From Burkholderia sp. Ax-1719 (lineage in GTDB: Bacteria; Pseudomonadota; Gammaproteobacteria; Burkholderiales; Burkholderiaceae), in contig NZ_VWWJ01000013.1 in assembly GCF_011753055.1 (NCBI RefSeq), forward strand, positions 124,001 through 188,000: 64,000 nucleotides of DNA, given 5' to 3'. Below the pieces are notes generated by a model. It was not told the origin of the DNA, ran no database searches, and worked only from the letters and a program-made list of their open reading frames with translations. The translations under genes and the position numbers were made by a program. The stretch's first letter is position 1. Each line of letters starts with the position of its first letter. Below, one piece after another: positions 56,200 to 64,000 of the stretch.

Positions 56200-56226
56200 T
56201 TGACGGCGTGGGTGCAGAAAACTTGA
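56200..56226 (-). promoter_or_regulatory. Sigma-28 (FliA) promoter of fliC
   Basis: On the minus strand TCAAGTTT (56226-56219) and GCCGTCAA (56207-56200) are 11 bases apart. This is the spacing of FliA promoters and close to the betaproteobacterial form of the consensus TAAAGTTT-N11-GCCGATAA. Transcription would start near 56193, leaving a leader of about 85 bases. Confidence 0.85.
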
Positions 56227-56461
56227 GGGAGAAGCGCAAACATTCGAGACCTCATTTGCAGCACGCATAAAACCTTTGCTCGTCGCCGGCTTCCTGCGTA
56301 TTACCCGGTCGCCATGCGCTTTCTCCCGCGTGCAAAGTTGTTTACGGCAGCACTTGCAAACGATTTAGTGCAATTTCCTCTTACCTTTCTCGTGTCGCTG
56401 CAGCCGCACCCAAGGCGGCGTATCCTCGATGGTTCTGCTCTCGCCCTACTTTGGAGACATC

Positions 56462-57403
56462 ATGGAACTACGCAGGATCGGCACTTCCTCCTTGCAGGTC
56501 GCACCGCTGATGTTTGGCGGCAATGTGTTCGGCTGGACCGCCGATGAAGCCACCTCGTTTTCGATCCTCGACGCGTTCGTCGACGCCGGCCTGAATTTCA
56601 TCGATACCGCCGATGTCTATTCGGCGTGGGTGCCAGGCAATCAGGGCGGCGAATCGGAAACCCTCATCGGCAAGTGGCTCGCGAAGACCGGCAAGCGCGA
56701 CAAGCTTGTGATCGCCACCAAGGTCGCCAAGAGTGCGCATCGACCGGGGCTGTCGGCGGCCAATATCGCTGCGGCGGTGGAAGATTCGCTGCGCCGTCTG
56801 CAGACCGATTACATCGACGTGTACTTCTCGCATGAGGACGATCAAAAGGTGCCGCTGGAAGAGACGCTCGGCGCCTACCAGAAGCTGATCGAGGCGGGCA
56901 AGGTGCGCGTGGTGGGCGCGTCGAATTACACAGGCGCGCGCATTGAAGAAGCGTTGGCGCTCGCGCACAAGACGGGTCTGCCTGCATATCAGATCGTGCA
57001 GCCCGAGTACAACCTGTACGACCGCGCCGCCTACGAGGCCGATATCGAGCCCGTAGCGCTCGCGCAGAAAATTGCGGTCGTACCCTATTACAGTCTCGCA
57101 AGCGGCTTTCTTTCGGGCAAATATCGTTCGCGTGAAGATCTGGCCAAGAGCGCGCGCGGCTCGCGCGTCGAGAAGTATCTGGATCATCGCGGCATCCGTA
57201 TTCTCGCGGCGCTCGATTTCGTGGCGCAGCGCCATGGCAGCACGCTCGCGGCAGTGGCGCTGGCATGGCTGATCGCGCGGCCGAGCATCACGGCGCCGAT
57301 CGCCAGCGCGACGTCGCTGGAGCAGCTTGAGAGTCTCGCTGCGGCGGTGCGCCTGCAGCTGGATCCGTCCGATATTCAGGCGCTCAACGACGCAAGTGCG
57401 TGA
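56462..57403 (+). CDS. Aldo/keto reductase
   Basis: This 313-residue protein is an NADP-dependent aldo/keto reductase. The catalytic tetrad is seen as DTADVYSAW (Asp, Tyr), IATKVA (Lys) and VYFSHED (His). The C-terminal IASATSLEQLESL binds cofactor phosphate. The form is close to the YajO/YghZ-like subgroup. It follows the flagellin promoter region divergently and has no obvious metabolic partner. I use ATG 56462; the upstream frame from 56314 is noncoding. Confidence 0.92.
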   Translation: MELRRIGTSSLQVAPLMFGGNVFGWTADEATSFSILDAFVDAGLNFIDTADVYSAWVPGNQGGESETLIGKWLAKTGKRDKLVIATKVAKSAHRPGLSAANIAAAVEDSLRRLQTDYIDVYFSHEDDQKVPLEETLGAYQKLIEAGKVRVVGASNYTGARIEEALALAHKTGLPAYQIVQPEYNLYDRAAYEADIEPVALAQKIAVVPYYSLASGFLSGKYRSREDLAKSARGSRVEKYLDHRGIRILAALDFVAQRHGSTLAAVALAWLIARPSITAPIASATSLEQLESLAAAVRLQLDPSDIQALNDASA

Positions 57404-57843
57404 AGAGGGGCAGATCTATCCGGGGTGCTCGGGGCGGGCCAGGTAAGGCTAATCCGACGCTAACCCAGGACTCCTGAAAGTGCGTGGCGCGCCGCCCAGC
57501 TGCGGCCGCCACGCAAGTGCCTGAAGAGACTGAAAAAACCAGGCGAGAAACCCCTGGTCGGCAGGATTGTTTCCTGATATCATTGAGAGTGAATTGAGAT
57601 CTTTGCCTGTTTTGTTGCCGTGTTCGTTACTGTTGGCGGCCGCAAACCGGCGGTCAGGCGTGTTGCTGCAAGGTCTGCCTGGCCGCGTTCCGCTGTGAAC
57701 CCCCTACTTCTCTTTTCCGGCCTCCGTGGCCGCCTTGCCTCTCGTTACACCCCCTAAGTTGGTGAACGACCGGAGGGCCGGTGCGTAGACGTTTTTTGCG
57801 TTTACGCCTTTGTACCGTATCAAGTGATTGAGTTAGGACATAC
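57404..57843 (+). promoter_or_regulatory. Long leader or promoter gap upstream of rpsU
   Basis: No gene is seen in these 440 bases. The proximal part has a hairpin, GCGTAGACG (57783-57791) with CGTTTACGC (57799-57807), one G-U pair and a T-rich loop, ending 36 bases before the rpsU start. An imperfect direct repeat (CGCAAGTGCGTGAAGAG near 57390, CGCAAGTGCCTGAAGAG near 57513) lies further up. Either could matter for S21 control; no promoter stands out. Confidence 0.4.
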
Positions 57844-58056
57844 ATGACGACGATTCTTCTGAAGGAAAACGAGCCGTTCGAAGTGGCAATCCGCCGCTTC
57901 CGCCGCGCAATCGAAAAGAACGGCCTGATCGCAGAACTGCGTGAGCGCCAATCGTACGAAAAGCCGACGGCTGTTCGTAAGCGTAAGAAGGCAGCTGCAG
58001 TCAAGCGTCTGCACAAGCGTCTGCGTAGCCAGATGCTGCCGAAGAAGCTCCACTAA
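57844..58056 (+). CDS. rpsU: 30S ribosomal protein S21
   Basis: S21 (70 residues) is a small, very basic protein near the 3' end of 16S rRNA and helps initiation. TILLKENEPFEVAIRRFRRAIEKNGL is followed by an arginine/lysine-rich tail (AVRKRKKAAAVKRLHKRL), as in the family. It stands alone here, without the dnaG and rpoD genes that follow it in enterobacteria. A strong terminator follows. Confidence 0.98.
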   Translation: MTTILLKENEPFEVAIRRFRRAIEKNGLIAELRERQSYEKPTAVRKRKKAAAVKRLHKRLRSQMLPKKLH

Positions 58057-58078
58057 GAGCCGCTTCAGCTTCCGCCAG

Positions 58079-58123
58079 ACGGCGGCGCATGCTTCGAAAG
58101 AAGCTGCGCCGCCGTTTGCATTT
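58079..58123 (+). terminator. Terminator of rpsU
   Basis: ACGGCGGCGCA and TGCGCCGCCGT enclose GCTTC-GAAA-GAAGC, giving about 16 pairs with one bulge and a GAAA tetraloop, then TTGCATTT. Very stable, though the T-run is short. Confidence 0.8.
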
Positions 58124-58153
58124 GTGCGTCGGATTTTGAAGGGAGAGCGCGCC

Positions 58154-58603
58154 TCAGGCGGCGTCCAGAAGCCGTTGCGGCGAGAGCCTGAACTGGGCGG
58201 CGATGGAAAGCAGACGCTCGCGCCATTCCCAGACGCCGAAGACATCGTGAACGTTCTGCAGGCAGCTCAGCAGATTGACGGTGTTGGGGTCGTAGACGTT
58301 GACGTGGGCACGCAGGAGCGCCTTTCTGAGCGCGGCGACGCCCACATCCATATACGCGGGCACTTCGCCTGCATCGCGCGCGATATAGCGAACGGGAATG
58401 CCTTCCATCGCGCTCATGTAGTCGCGCGGACGGATGAAGCTGCCGACCGGGCAGCCGCCGTAGTTGTGCAGGCCGCCGCCGCTATATCCGCCGCGATACG
58501 CGCCGCCGCCGCACGGCAGCAACGCCGCGCTGCCCTGTCCAAAAAGATGCGCCACGGCGCGGTCGAAGATTTCCTGATGGCTCAGGAAGTGTACGTTTTT
58601 CAT
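58154..58603 (-). CDS. Conserved-looking protein of unknown function
   Basis: This 149-residue protein begins MKNVHFLSHQEIFDRAVAHLF. It has a glycine-rich segment (residues 30-55, CGGGAYRGGYSGGGLHNYGG) followed by CPVGSFIRPRDY, and its second half is helical. Two cysteines flank the glycine-rich loop. There is no signal peptide, membrane segment or enzyme motif I recognise. The codon use is like its neighbours, supporting a real gene. The 300 bases upstream (58604-58904) hold nothing recognisable. Confidence 0.7.
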   Translation of the reverse strand: MKNVHFLSHQEIFDRAVAHLFGQGSAALLPCGGGAYRGGYSGGGLHNYGGCPVGSFIRPRDYMSAMEGIPVRYIARDAGEVPAYMDVGVAALRKALLRAHVNVYDPNTVNLLSCLQNVHDVFGVWEWRERLLSIAAQFRLSPQRLLDAA

Positions 58604-58904
58604 GTTGACCCCCTGCGCGTCGCTCAGTGCTTAGGTCTCCCCGGACGCGTCGTCGCACGCCCTCCGGCGCGCTCCCCGTCCTGCGTCCTGTCGCGGCTCG
58701 TCATGACGATTGGCCCCGGACGCATCCGTTGTCAGTTATAACGGCGCGCCACGGGAAAACCGTTGGGCTGCGCACCCAGCCGACGCGAAATCCGTGTGAT
58801 CGCACGCGCGTGGCCCAGGGTGGCATCAGCGCTGCGCCTTGGTACGCAAGGCTTGCCGGTGTGCTTGCCGCCATGCCTGGGACTTTCCCGAGGCTGGCTC
58901 AACA

Positions 58905-59531
58905 TCAGGTGTTCTGGGGCGCGCGCGGCTTCGCTGGCTTGCTTCTGCCTTTCGTTTTCACGCCGCCGAGCGTCGCGCAGGTTTTGCGGCACGGGCAGTC
59001 GCGCTGATGATCGTTGACCATGCCGATGGCCTGCATGAACGCATAGCAGATCGTGGTGCCGACGAACTTGCAGCCATACTTTTTAAGCGCCTTGCTGAGC
59101 GCGTCCGAGACCTCGGTGGATGCGGGGGCGTTGCGATAGGAGTCCAGATCGCTCTGCAGCGGCGTATCGTTGACGAAGGACCAGACGAACGCCGCAAGCG
59201 AGCCGTGTTCCGCCTGGATCTGCTGCACGGCGCGCGCGTTGAGAATCGCGGCTTCGATCTTTCCGCGGTGACGCACGATGGACGCGTCCTCCACCAGCTT
59301 TTCGACGTGTTTCGGCGTGAATCGCGCGACTTTGTCGATATCGAATTGCGCGAACGCGCGCCGATAACCCTCGCGCTTGTTGAGGATCGTTGACCACGAC
59401 AGCCCGGCCTGCGCGCCTTCGAGCACGAGCAATTCGAACAGGTGCCGGTCGTCGCGCGACGGCACGCCCCATTCTTCGTCGTGGTATTGCGCAAGGGCTT
59501 CGCTTGTCGCCCAGCTACAGCGTTGTGTCAC
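58905..59531 (-). CDS. tag: DNA-3-methyladenine glycosylase I
   Basis: Tag (208 residues) removes 3-methyladenine from alkylated DNA. The N-terminus reads TQRCSWATSEALAQYHDEEWGVP, in which Cys5 and His17 are zinc ligands as in E. coli Tag; the other pair is in NDHQRDCPC. LEGAQAGLSWSTILNKREGYRRAFAQFD is the conserved helix-hairpin-helix region. I start at GTG 59531 with GGGAGA upstream; the frame extends to 59615 but that part is not Tag-like. The C-terminal 20 residues are basic. Confidence 0.95.
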   Translation of the reverse strand: MTQRCSWATSEALAQYHDEEWGVPSRDDRHLFELLVLEGAQAGLSWSTILNKREGYRRAFAQFDIDKVARFTPKHVEKLVEDASIVRHRGKIEAAILNARAVQQIQAEHGSLAAFVWSFVNDTPLQSDLDSYRNAPASTEVSDALSKALKKYGCKFVGTTICYAFMQAIGMVNDHQRDCPCRKTCATLGGVKTKGRSKPAKPRAPQNT

Positions 59532-59706
59532 AGTCAGTTCTCCCTGGCGGCCTGGCGGTGCGCGGCGCATGCATTCGCGCCTCGCAAGAATAGCGGATCG
59601 AACGTGCGCCGCCACCTGGCCATCCGGCTAATTGTGCGAATCACATCGAGCCGTTAGTCTCTACGGCACGGTTCGATATTCAACGATTCTTATAGTCCCT
59701 CACATC

Positions 59707-60594
59707 ATGCAGACATTTTCCTGGTTGATCGGCGTCGACGGCGGCGGCACGGGCACGCGCGTCGCGCTGGGCGATGCGCAAGGCAAGGAACTCGCGCGCG
59801 CCTCGGCGGGCCCGTCGGGGCTGGGACTGGGTATTGAGCGCGCCTGGCAATCCATCGAGGAAGGCGCACGCGCGGCTTTCGCACAGGCGGGCATCGCGTT
59901 CGACTGGTCGCAATGCGTGCTCGGCTGCGGCCTTGCCGGCGTGAATAATCCAGACTGGCTCGGGGCGTTTCGCGCCGCTGCGCCGCCGGTGGCCGGGCTC
60001 GCTGTCGAAAGCGACGCCTACACGACGCTGCTTGGCGCGCACGGCGGCGAGCCGGGCGTGGTCGTAGCGCTCGGCACGGGCAGCATCGCGGCGGCGCTCG
60101 ATGCAGCAGGCGCGTGTCATATCGCGGGCGGCTTCGGCTTTCCTTCCGGCGACGAGGCGAGCGGCGCGTGGTTCGGCCTGCGCGCGATCGTCTGGGCGCA
60201 GCAGTCGCTCGATGGTCGTGTCGCCCCTGATGCGCTCTCGCAAGCGCTGCTCGCGCACACGGGCGCAACGGATCGCGACAGCCTGATCGTGTGGCTGTGC
60301 GAAGCCAACCAGACCGCTTACGCGAGCCTCGCGCCCGTGGTCCTCGCGCATCGGGACCATCCGTTTGTGGCGAAGCTGCTCGCGGAAGCTGGCGAAGCCG
60401 TCGCGCGCATGATCTCGGCGCTCGATCCCGCTGCCGCTTTGCCGGTGGCCCTCGCGGGCGGCCTGGGGCAACCGTTGCGCGAATGGGTGCCACAAGCCCT
60501 GCGCGAGCGCTTGCGTGCCCCGCTCGCTGATTCGGCCAGCGGCGCCTTGCGGCTCGCGTGGCGCGAAGGTGAACGAAGACGTGCGCCTGCGTGA
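59707..60594 (+). CDS. BadF/BadG/BcrA/BcrD-type ATPase, sugar kinase-like
   Basis: This 295-residue protein has the actin/hexokinase-like ATPase fold. The first phosphate loop is IGVDGGGTGTRVALGD, the second is VVALGTGSIAAAL, and ALAGGLGQPL lies near the C-terminus. The closest known role is an N-acetylglucosamine (or muramic acid) kinase in amino-sugar salvage. It has no adjacent permease or sugar gene; the next gene is a HAD phosphatase after a 90-base gap. Confidence 0.85.
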   Translation: MQTFSWLIGVDGGGTGTRVALGDAQGKELARASAGPSGLGLGIERAWQSIEEGARAAFAQAGIAFDWSQCVLGCGLAGVNNPDWLGAFRAAAPPVAGLAVESDAYTTLLGAHGGEPGVVVALGTGSIAAALDAAGACHIAGGFGFPSGDEASGAWFGLRAIVWAQQSLDGRVAPDALSQALLAHTGATDRDSLIVWLCEANQTAYASLAPVVLAHRDHPFVAKLLAEAGEAVARMISALDPAAALPVALAGGLGQPLREWVPQALRERLRAPLADSASGALRLAWREGERRRAPA

Positions 60595-60684
60595 CGATCC
60601 GGAACAGCAGTAGTGATCCCAAAAATACGGCTGAAGTCGTCGGATGCTAGCATTGACGGTTTCCCGCTAGCCGCCCGAATTGCC

Positions 60685-61509
60685 ATGTACAAGGTCATCG
60701 CCACCGATCTCGACGGAACGTTGCTCAACGCCGACCATCAGCTGGACCCCTTCACGGTTGCCACGCTCGGCAAGCTCGATGCGCAGGGGCTGAAGTTCAT
60801 CATCGCCACTGGCCGCCATTACAGCGACGTGGCTGGCATTCGCGACCTGATCGGCATTCCCGCGTATCTCATCACGTCGAATGGCGCGCGCGTGCACGGC
60901 CCCGACGACGCGCTGATCCACGCGAGCAATCTGCCCGAGCCGATGGTGCGCCGTCTGGTCGCGCCGGATACGGTGGGCGAGCATGGCCGCGTAATCGTGA
61001 GCCTCTATACGGACACGGAATGGTTTATCGACCGCGACGCGCCCGAACTGCTCGCGTTCCATCAGGATTCGGGCTTTACGTATCGCGTGACTGAAGATCT
61101 GGGCGCGCTTGGCAGCGCGGGTATCGCCAAGGCGCTCTATATCGGCGAACCGGCCGATCTCGCGCACGTCGAAGCGAGTCTCACGCGCGAGTTCGGCGAC
61201 GCGCTCTACATCACCTACTCGCTGCCCGACTGCCTGGAAGTGATGGTGGCGGGCGTGTCGAAGGGCCGCGCGCTGCGTGTCGTGCTCGATCGGCTCGATG
61301 TGGATGCAGCGAATTGCGTCGCGTTCGGCGACAACATGAACGATATCGATCTGCTCGAAACGGCCGGCCATCCGTTCATGATGAACAACGCGAATCCGCT
61401 GCTGATGGAGCGCCTGCCGAAGGTGCCGCGCATCGGCAATAACTTCGAGGCGGGTGTCGCGCATCACCTGCGCAAGCTGTTCGCGATCGACGACGAAATC
61501 GCCGGCTGA
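60685..61509 (+). CDS. Cof-type HAD hydrolase
   Basis: This 274-residue protein is a HAD phosphatase of the Cof/YidA type (IIB cap). Motif I is VIATDLDGTLL with the nucleophilic Asp, FIIATGRHY is motif II, and AFGDNMNDIDLLETAGHPFMMNNA is motif IV. Such enzymes dephosphorylate sugar phosphates or cofactors such as FMN and PLP with low specificity. ATG 60685 is chosen because homology begins there. Confidence 0.93.
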   Translation: MYKVIATDLDGTLLNADHQLDPFTVATLGKLDAQGLKFIIATGRHYSDVAGIRDLIGIPAYLITSNGARVHGPDDALIHASNLPEPMVRRLVAPDTVGEHGRVIVSLYTDTEWFIDRDAPELLAFHQDSGFTYRVTEDLGALGSAGIAKALYIGEPADLAHVEASLTREFGDALYITYSLPDCLEVMVAGVSKGRALRVVLDRLDVDAANCVAFGDNMNDIDLLETAGHPFMMNNANPLLMERLPKVPRIGNNFEAGVAHHLRKLFAIDDEIAG

Positions 61510-61524
61510 TCGCGCACAGCGCGA

Positions 61525-62229
61525 TTACTGCGCGGGCGGCGCGGGTGATTTCGGCGCAGGCAGGCCTGCGCACGGGCATTCGTCGCTTACGCCGTCCAGG
61601 TCCTCGCGATCGTGGCTGAAGCGCACGCGCGGCGCACCGCTGCTCCAGTCGACGCGCACGACGTAGATGCTGTCGAAGTCGGCGCTCTTCCACTTGGGCA
61701 CGTCGGACGCCGACCCGCCATGTTCCGCGACGATCTTGCGCACCATCGTCTCGATCTCGCGGTGCTCCCAGCCGATCAACACCGTGCGATTGCGCTGTGA
61801 CGCGTCGAGCAGCGTCTTTTCCAGTGCGTCGGTGTGCGAGTGGCCATACGGCGTCTGGATCGGCAGGCCGAACTGGATTGCCGTGGGTTCGACCGTCGCA
61901 AGCGGGCGCACGTAATAGTAGGCGTGGCCGCGATCGTCTTTCTGCTCGCCCGGGTCCGGCGCGTAGACCGCGTCGGGTTTGCCGTACTTCGCGGCGATTA
62001 CGGCGGGCAAGGCCAGCGCGCGGTTCAAGCCCTTGCAGTCGAGCTGGCCGAGACCTTCGGCGGGCTTTTCGCCGTGGCGCACGAAAATCAGCGTCGTGAC
62101 ATTCGCGTTGTCTGGGGCGCTGGCGGCCTGAACCGCGCCCGCGGCTGCGAAAAACACGCCCGTCGCCGTGAAAAGTTGCGCCGCGAGCGTCACAGTGAAG
62201 CGGCCCAACGCGTATCGTGAATGCTTCAT
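61525..62229 (-). CDS. Exported histidine phosphatase family protein
   Basis: This 234-residue protein has a signal peptide (residues 1-36, VQA-ASA) and then the phosphohistidine motif FVRHGEKPAEG. The second histidine is likely in GWEHREIE. The C-terminal DECPCAGLPAPKSPAPP tail is proline-rich and includes a CPC pair. It should be periplasmic. The substrate is unknown. It is convergent with the HAD gene, 15 bases between stops. Confidence 0.88.
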   Translation of the reverse strand: MKHSRYALGRFTVTLAAQLFTATGVFFAAAGAVQAASAPDNANVTTLIFVRHGEKPAEGLGQLDCKGLNRALALPAVIAAKYGKPDAVYAPDPGEQKDDRGHAYYYVRPLATVEPTAIQFGLPIQTPYGHSHTDALEKTLLDASQRNRTVLIGWEHREIETMVRKIVAEHGGSASDVPKWKSADFDSIYVVRVDWSSGAPRVRFSHDREDLDGVSDECPCAGLPAPKSPAPPAQ

Positions 62230-62327
62230 GCCGTGCGCCTTGCCGTGGAGTTTGAGGTTGCGCCGATTCTAGCAGTGGCGTCGGGCCATGCAGCGCGAGC
62301 CTCGCATCTGCGCCGGCGCCAATGAAA

Positions 62328-62347
62328 ACGGGCGCCGAAGCGCCCGT
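62328..62347 (-). terminator. Terminator of aqpZ
   Basis: On the minus strand ACGGGCGC-TTCG-GCGCCCGT, then TTTC. It is 38 bases past the aqpZ stop. The T-run is short but the stem is stable. Confidence 0.75.
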
Positions 62348-62385
62348 CTCTTCAATCTTCCATCCAGCGCGAGCGCTGCGCGGCT

Positions 62386-63132
62386 TTACGCTTTCACGCG
62401 CGCCGCCAGTTCCGCCACCGCTTCGCGGCGACCGGCGATCAGCGGATACACCACGCCCGCGATCACGGCGCCGATGATCGGCGCGACCCAGAACAGCCAC
62501 AGCTGCGAGATCGCCTCGCCGCCGACGAAGAGCGCCGGGCCGGTCGAGCGCGCCGGGTTCACCGAAGTATTGGTGACCGGAATCGAGATCAGGTGGATGA
62601 GCGTCAGGCACAGGCCGATGGCGATCGGCGCGAAGCCGGCCGGTGCGCGCACGTCGGTTGCGCCCAGAATCACGAAGAGGAAGAACGCCGTCATCACGAC
62701 TTCGCAGACGAACGCCGCGGCGAGCGTGTAGTGGCCAGGCGAGTGGTCGCCGTAGCCGTTGGTGGCGAAGCCGCTGGCGACCAGATCGAAGCCAGGCTTG
62801 CCGGAGGCGATGCACGCGAGCACGGCCGCGCCGATCACCGCGCCAATCACCTGCGCGACGATGTACGGCAGCAGGTCGCGCGCCGGGAAGCGGCCCGCCA
62901 CGGTGAGGCCGACGCTGACCGCCGGATTCAGGTGGCAGCCCGAGATATGGCCGATGGCGAAGGCCATGGTGAGCACGGTCAGGCCGAAGGCGAACGCCAC
63001 GCCCACGAAACCGATGCCGAGGCCGTGAACGGGCCCCGCGAAGTTGGCGGCGAGCACCGCGCTGCCGCAGCCGCCGAGTACCAGCCAGAAAGTGCCGAAC
63101 ATTTCGGCCATAAGTCGTTTGGACAAGTGCAT
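62386..63132 (-). CDS. aqpZ: Aquaporin Z
   Basis: AqpZ (248 residues) is an orthodox water channel. Both NPA motifs are present (Asn69-Pro70-Ala71 and Asn192-Pro193-Ala194), and the selectivity-filter residues His180, Thr189 and Arg195 match E. coli AqpZ, so water and not glycerol is expected. There are six membrane helices and two half helices. I start at ATG 63132 behind GAGGCG; the 43 codons upstream are noncoding. Confidence 0.97.
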   Translation of the reverse strand: MHLSKRLMAEMFGTFWLVLGGCGSAVLAANFAGPVHGLGIGFVGVAFAFGLTVLTMAFAIGHISGCHLNPAVSVGLTVAGRFPARDLLPYIVAQVIGAVIGAAVLACIASGKPGFDLVASGFATNGYGDHSPGHYTLAAAFVCEVVMTAFFLFVILGATDVRAPAGFAPIAIGLCLTLIHLISIPVTNTSVNPARSTGPALFVGGEAISQLWLFWVAPIIGAVIAGVVYPLIAGRREAVAELAARVKA

Positions 63133-63423
63133 GGTTAGACGCCTCGAAAAGTCATTTGACGGGCGCCGAATAAAGCACCGGCACCGGGAAATGCCAGATT
63201 CTAGGGAGTCGCGAAAAGCACGGGTGTCAAGGATTGTCAATTCCGATGTAATTGTTCTCATTATTGCGCGGGATGCGTTCCGAATTCCGGAATCGGCATT
63301 GCGTCCTTAATTAGAGAAATATCGGTATAAAACCGTATTAGCAGCGATTGCTTATTCTCTTATTTACGTCTAATCTGCGATCGAGTCAGTCAGTTAGATC
63401 GACAATGAAGGGGGGAGGAAAAA

Positions 63424-63726
63424 ATGTCACAATATTCAGAACTCAAGGCACAGATCGCTCGACTTCAGGCCCAGGCCGATGAAGCCCGGCGCACTGAAAT
63501 CGCGGATGTCATCGCCATGATCCGCGAGAAAATCGCCGAATATGGATTGTCGGCCCAGGACCTGGGCTTCGCCGTGGCGGTCGCCGCCCGGCGCGGACGC
63601 CCGCCCAAGAAGGCGCCGCTGCCGCCGCGCTATCAGGATCCCAAAAGCGGCGCGACCTGGAGCGGTCGCGGCAAGCCGCCCAAATGGATAGCGGGCAAAA
63701 ATCGCGAACGCTATCTGATCGCCTGA
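63424..63726 (+). CDS. H-NS family nucleoid-associated protein
   Basis: This 100-residue protein is a short H-NS/MvaT-type DNA-binding protein of the betaproteobacterial kind. The N-terminal half (residues 1-40) is a coiled coil for oligomerisation. The basic GRPPKK linker leads to the DNA-binding motif YQDPKSGATWSGRGKPPKW. It would bind AT-rich, often foreign, DNA. GGGGGAGG stands before the ATG. The 290-base upstream gap (63133-63423) is AT-rich, unlike the rest of the window, which fits autoregulation. Confidence 0.95.
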   Translation: MSQYSELKAQIARLQAQADEARRTEIADVIAMIREKIAEYGLSAQDLGFAVAVAARRGRPPKKAPLPPRYQDPKSGATWSGRGKPPKWIAGKNRERYLIA

Positions 63727-63737
63727 CGAATCCAGAT

Positions 63738-63773
63738 AAAAAAAGAGCCGCATGACTTATGCGGCTCTTTTCA
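63738..63773 (+). terminator. Terminator of the H-NS family gene
   Basis: AAAAGAGCCGCAT pairs with ATGCGGCTCTTTT around a five-base loop. The flanking A- and T-runs allow both directions. Confidence 0.92.
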
Positions 63774-63900
63774 TAAACAAAGCGTAATTGCGCGATTACT
63801 GCGTGCGCAAACGATTCACATTGCCCATTTGTGGTGCTTTTATCTCAGGAATGCCGGATTATTGCATCCGGCATACGCACCTGACTTTCATTCAGCGATC

Positions 63901-64000
63901 TCAGGCACCCGCCGCAACCCGGCGCAGCACAGGGCGCTGGGCCGCCTCGATCAACGCCGAATAGCTTTCGACATAATTACTGGCCATGATGTGCGAAGTG
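63901..64000 (-). CDS. 3' end of an unidentified minus-strand gene
   Basis: A frame is open from the right edge to a TGA at 63901-63903. It reads SNYVESYSALIEAAQRPVLR and ends RVAAGA (32 visible residues). The helical, basic C-terminus is compatible with a GT4-type glycosyltransferase, but it is too short to identify. A perfect nine-base-pair hairpin (ATGCCGGAT/ATCCGGCAT, 63851-63874) lies 27 bases downstream of the stop, without a T-run. Confidence 0.5.
   Translation of the reverse strand, partial: TSHIMASNYVESYSALIEAAQRPVLRRVAAGA

Noticed and set aside
63044..63310. Plus-strand 88-codon frame between aqpZ and the H-NS gene
   Set aside because: Its first part is antisense to aqpZ and the remainder runs through AT-rich promoter sequence.

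Overview
The window is a high-GC chromosomal segment from a betaproteobacterium of the family Burkholderiaceae (Burkholderia, Paraburkholderia, Caballeronia or a close relative). This rests on the proteins recognised (AtpA-I, PutA, GcvTHP, a short H-NS-like protein, FliC/FliD/FliT with a TPR-type glycosyltransferase) and on a gene order that, as I remember it, resembles the origin-proximal part of Burkholderia chromosome 1. The genus is inference. I see no insertion sequence, prophage, integrase or CRISPR array.

Layout. 1-7660: the F1Fo ATP synthase operon atpIBEFHAGDC, with atpI cut by the left edge and a strong terminator after atpC. 7700-21064: an acyl-CoA synthetase behind a LiuR-like operator, a structured 800-base gap that may encode a small RNA, periplasmic cyclohexadienyl dehydratase (pheC), hemE, priA, a 49-residue membrane protein, the trifunctional proline utilisation gene putA with PutA-type operator boxes, and a branched-chain amino acid binding protein. 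21119-30721: a minus-strand serine/glycine block, starting at a tandem glycine riboswitch with a terminator platform and running through gcvT, gcvH, gcvP, an alginate-lyase-like exported protein, sdaA and a ThDP enzyme. 30920-36418: a lipoprotein, a Gfo/Idh/MocA oxidoreductase, the Rep helicase, a membrane-anchored dihaem cytochrome c and tRNA-Arg(CCG).

36820-56226 is the most distinctive part. Ten tightly coupled plus-strand genes (NeuD/VioB-like acyltransferase, acyl carrier protein, AMP ligase, LuxE-like, LuxC-like, FabZ-like, GMC oxidoreductase, a small protein, an SDR, and a transketolase split into two genes) are followed by a VioA-like sugar aminotransferase, a low-GC glycosyltransferase, a TPR-OGT-type glycosyltransferase fusion, and fliT, fliD and fliC behind a sigma-28 promoter. 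The simplest reading is a flagellin glycosylation locus. The aminotransferase would make dTDP-4-amino-4,6-dideoxyglucose. The plus-strand operon would build an unusual hydroxylated acyl group through an aldehyde made by LuxE/LuxC and extended by the transketolase. The NeuD-like protein would join acyl group and sugar, and the TPR-OGT protein would decorate flagellin. The chemistry is inference.

56462-64000 holds housekeeping and accessory genes: an aldo/keto reductase, rpsU with a long leader and a strong terminator, an unknown protein, tag, a BadF/BcrA-type kinase, a Cof-type HAD phosphatase, an exported histidine phosphatase, aqpZ, an H-NS family protein, and the 3' end of an unidentified minus-strand gene cut by the right edge.
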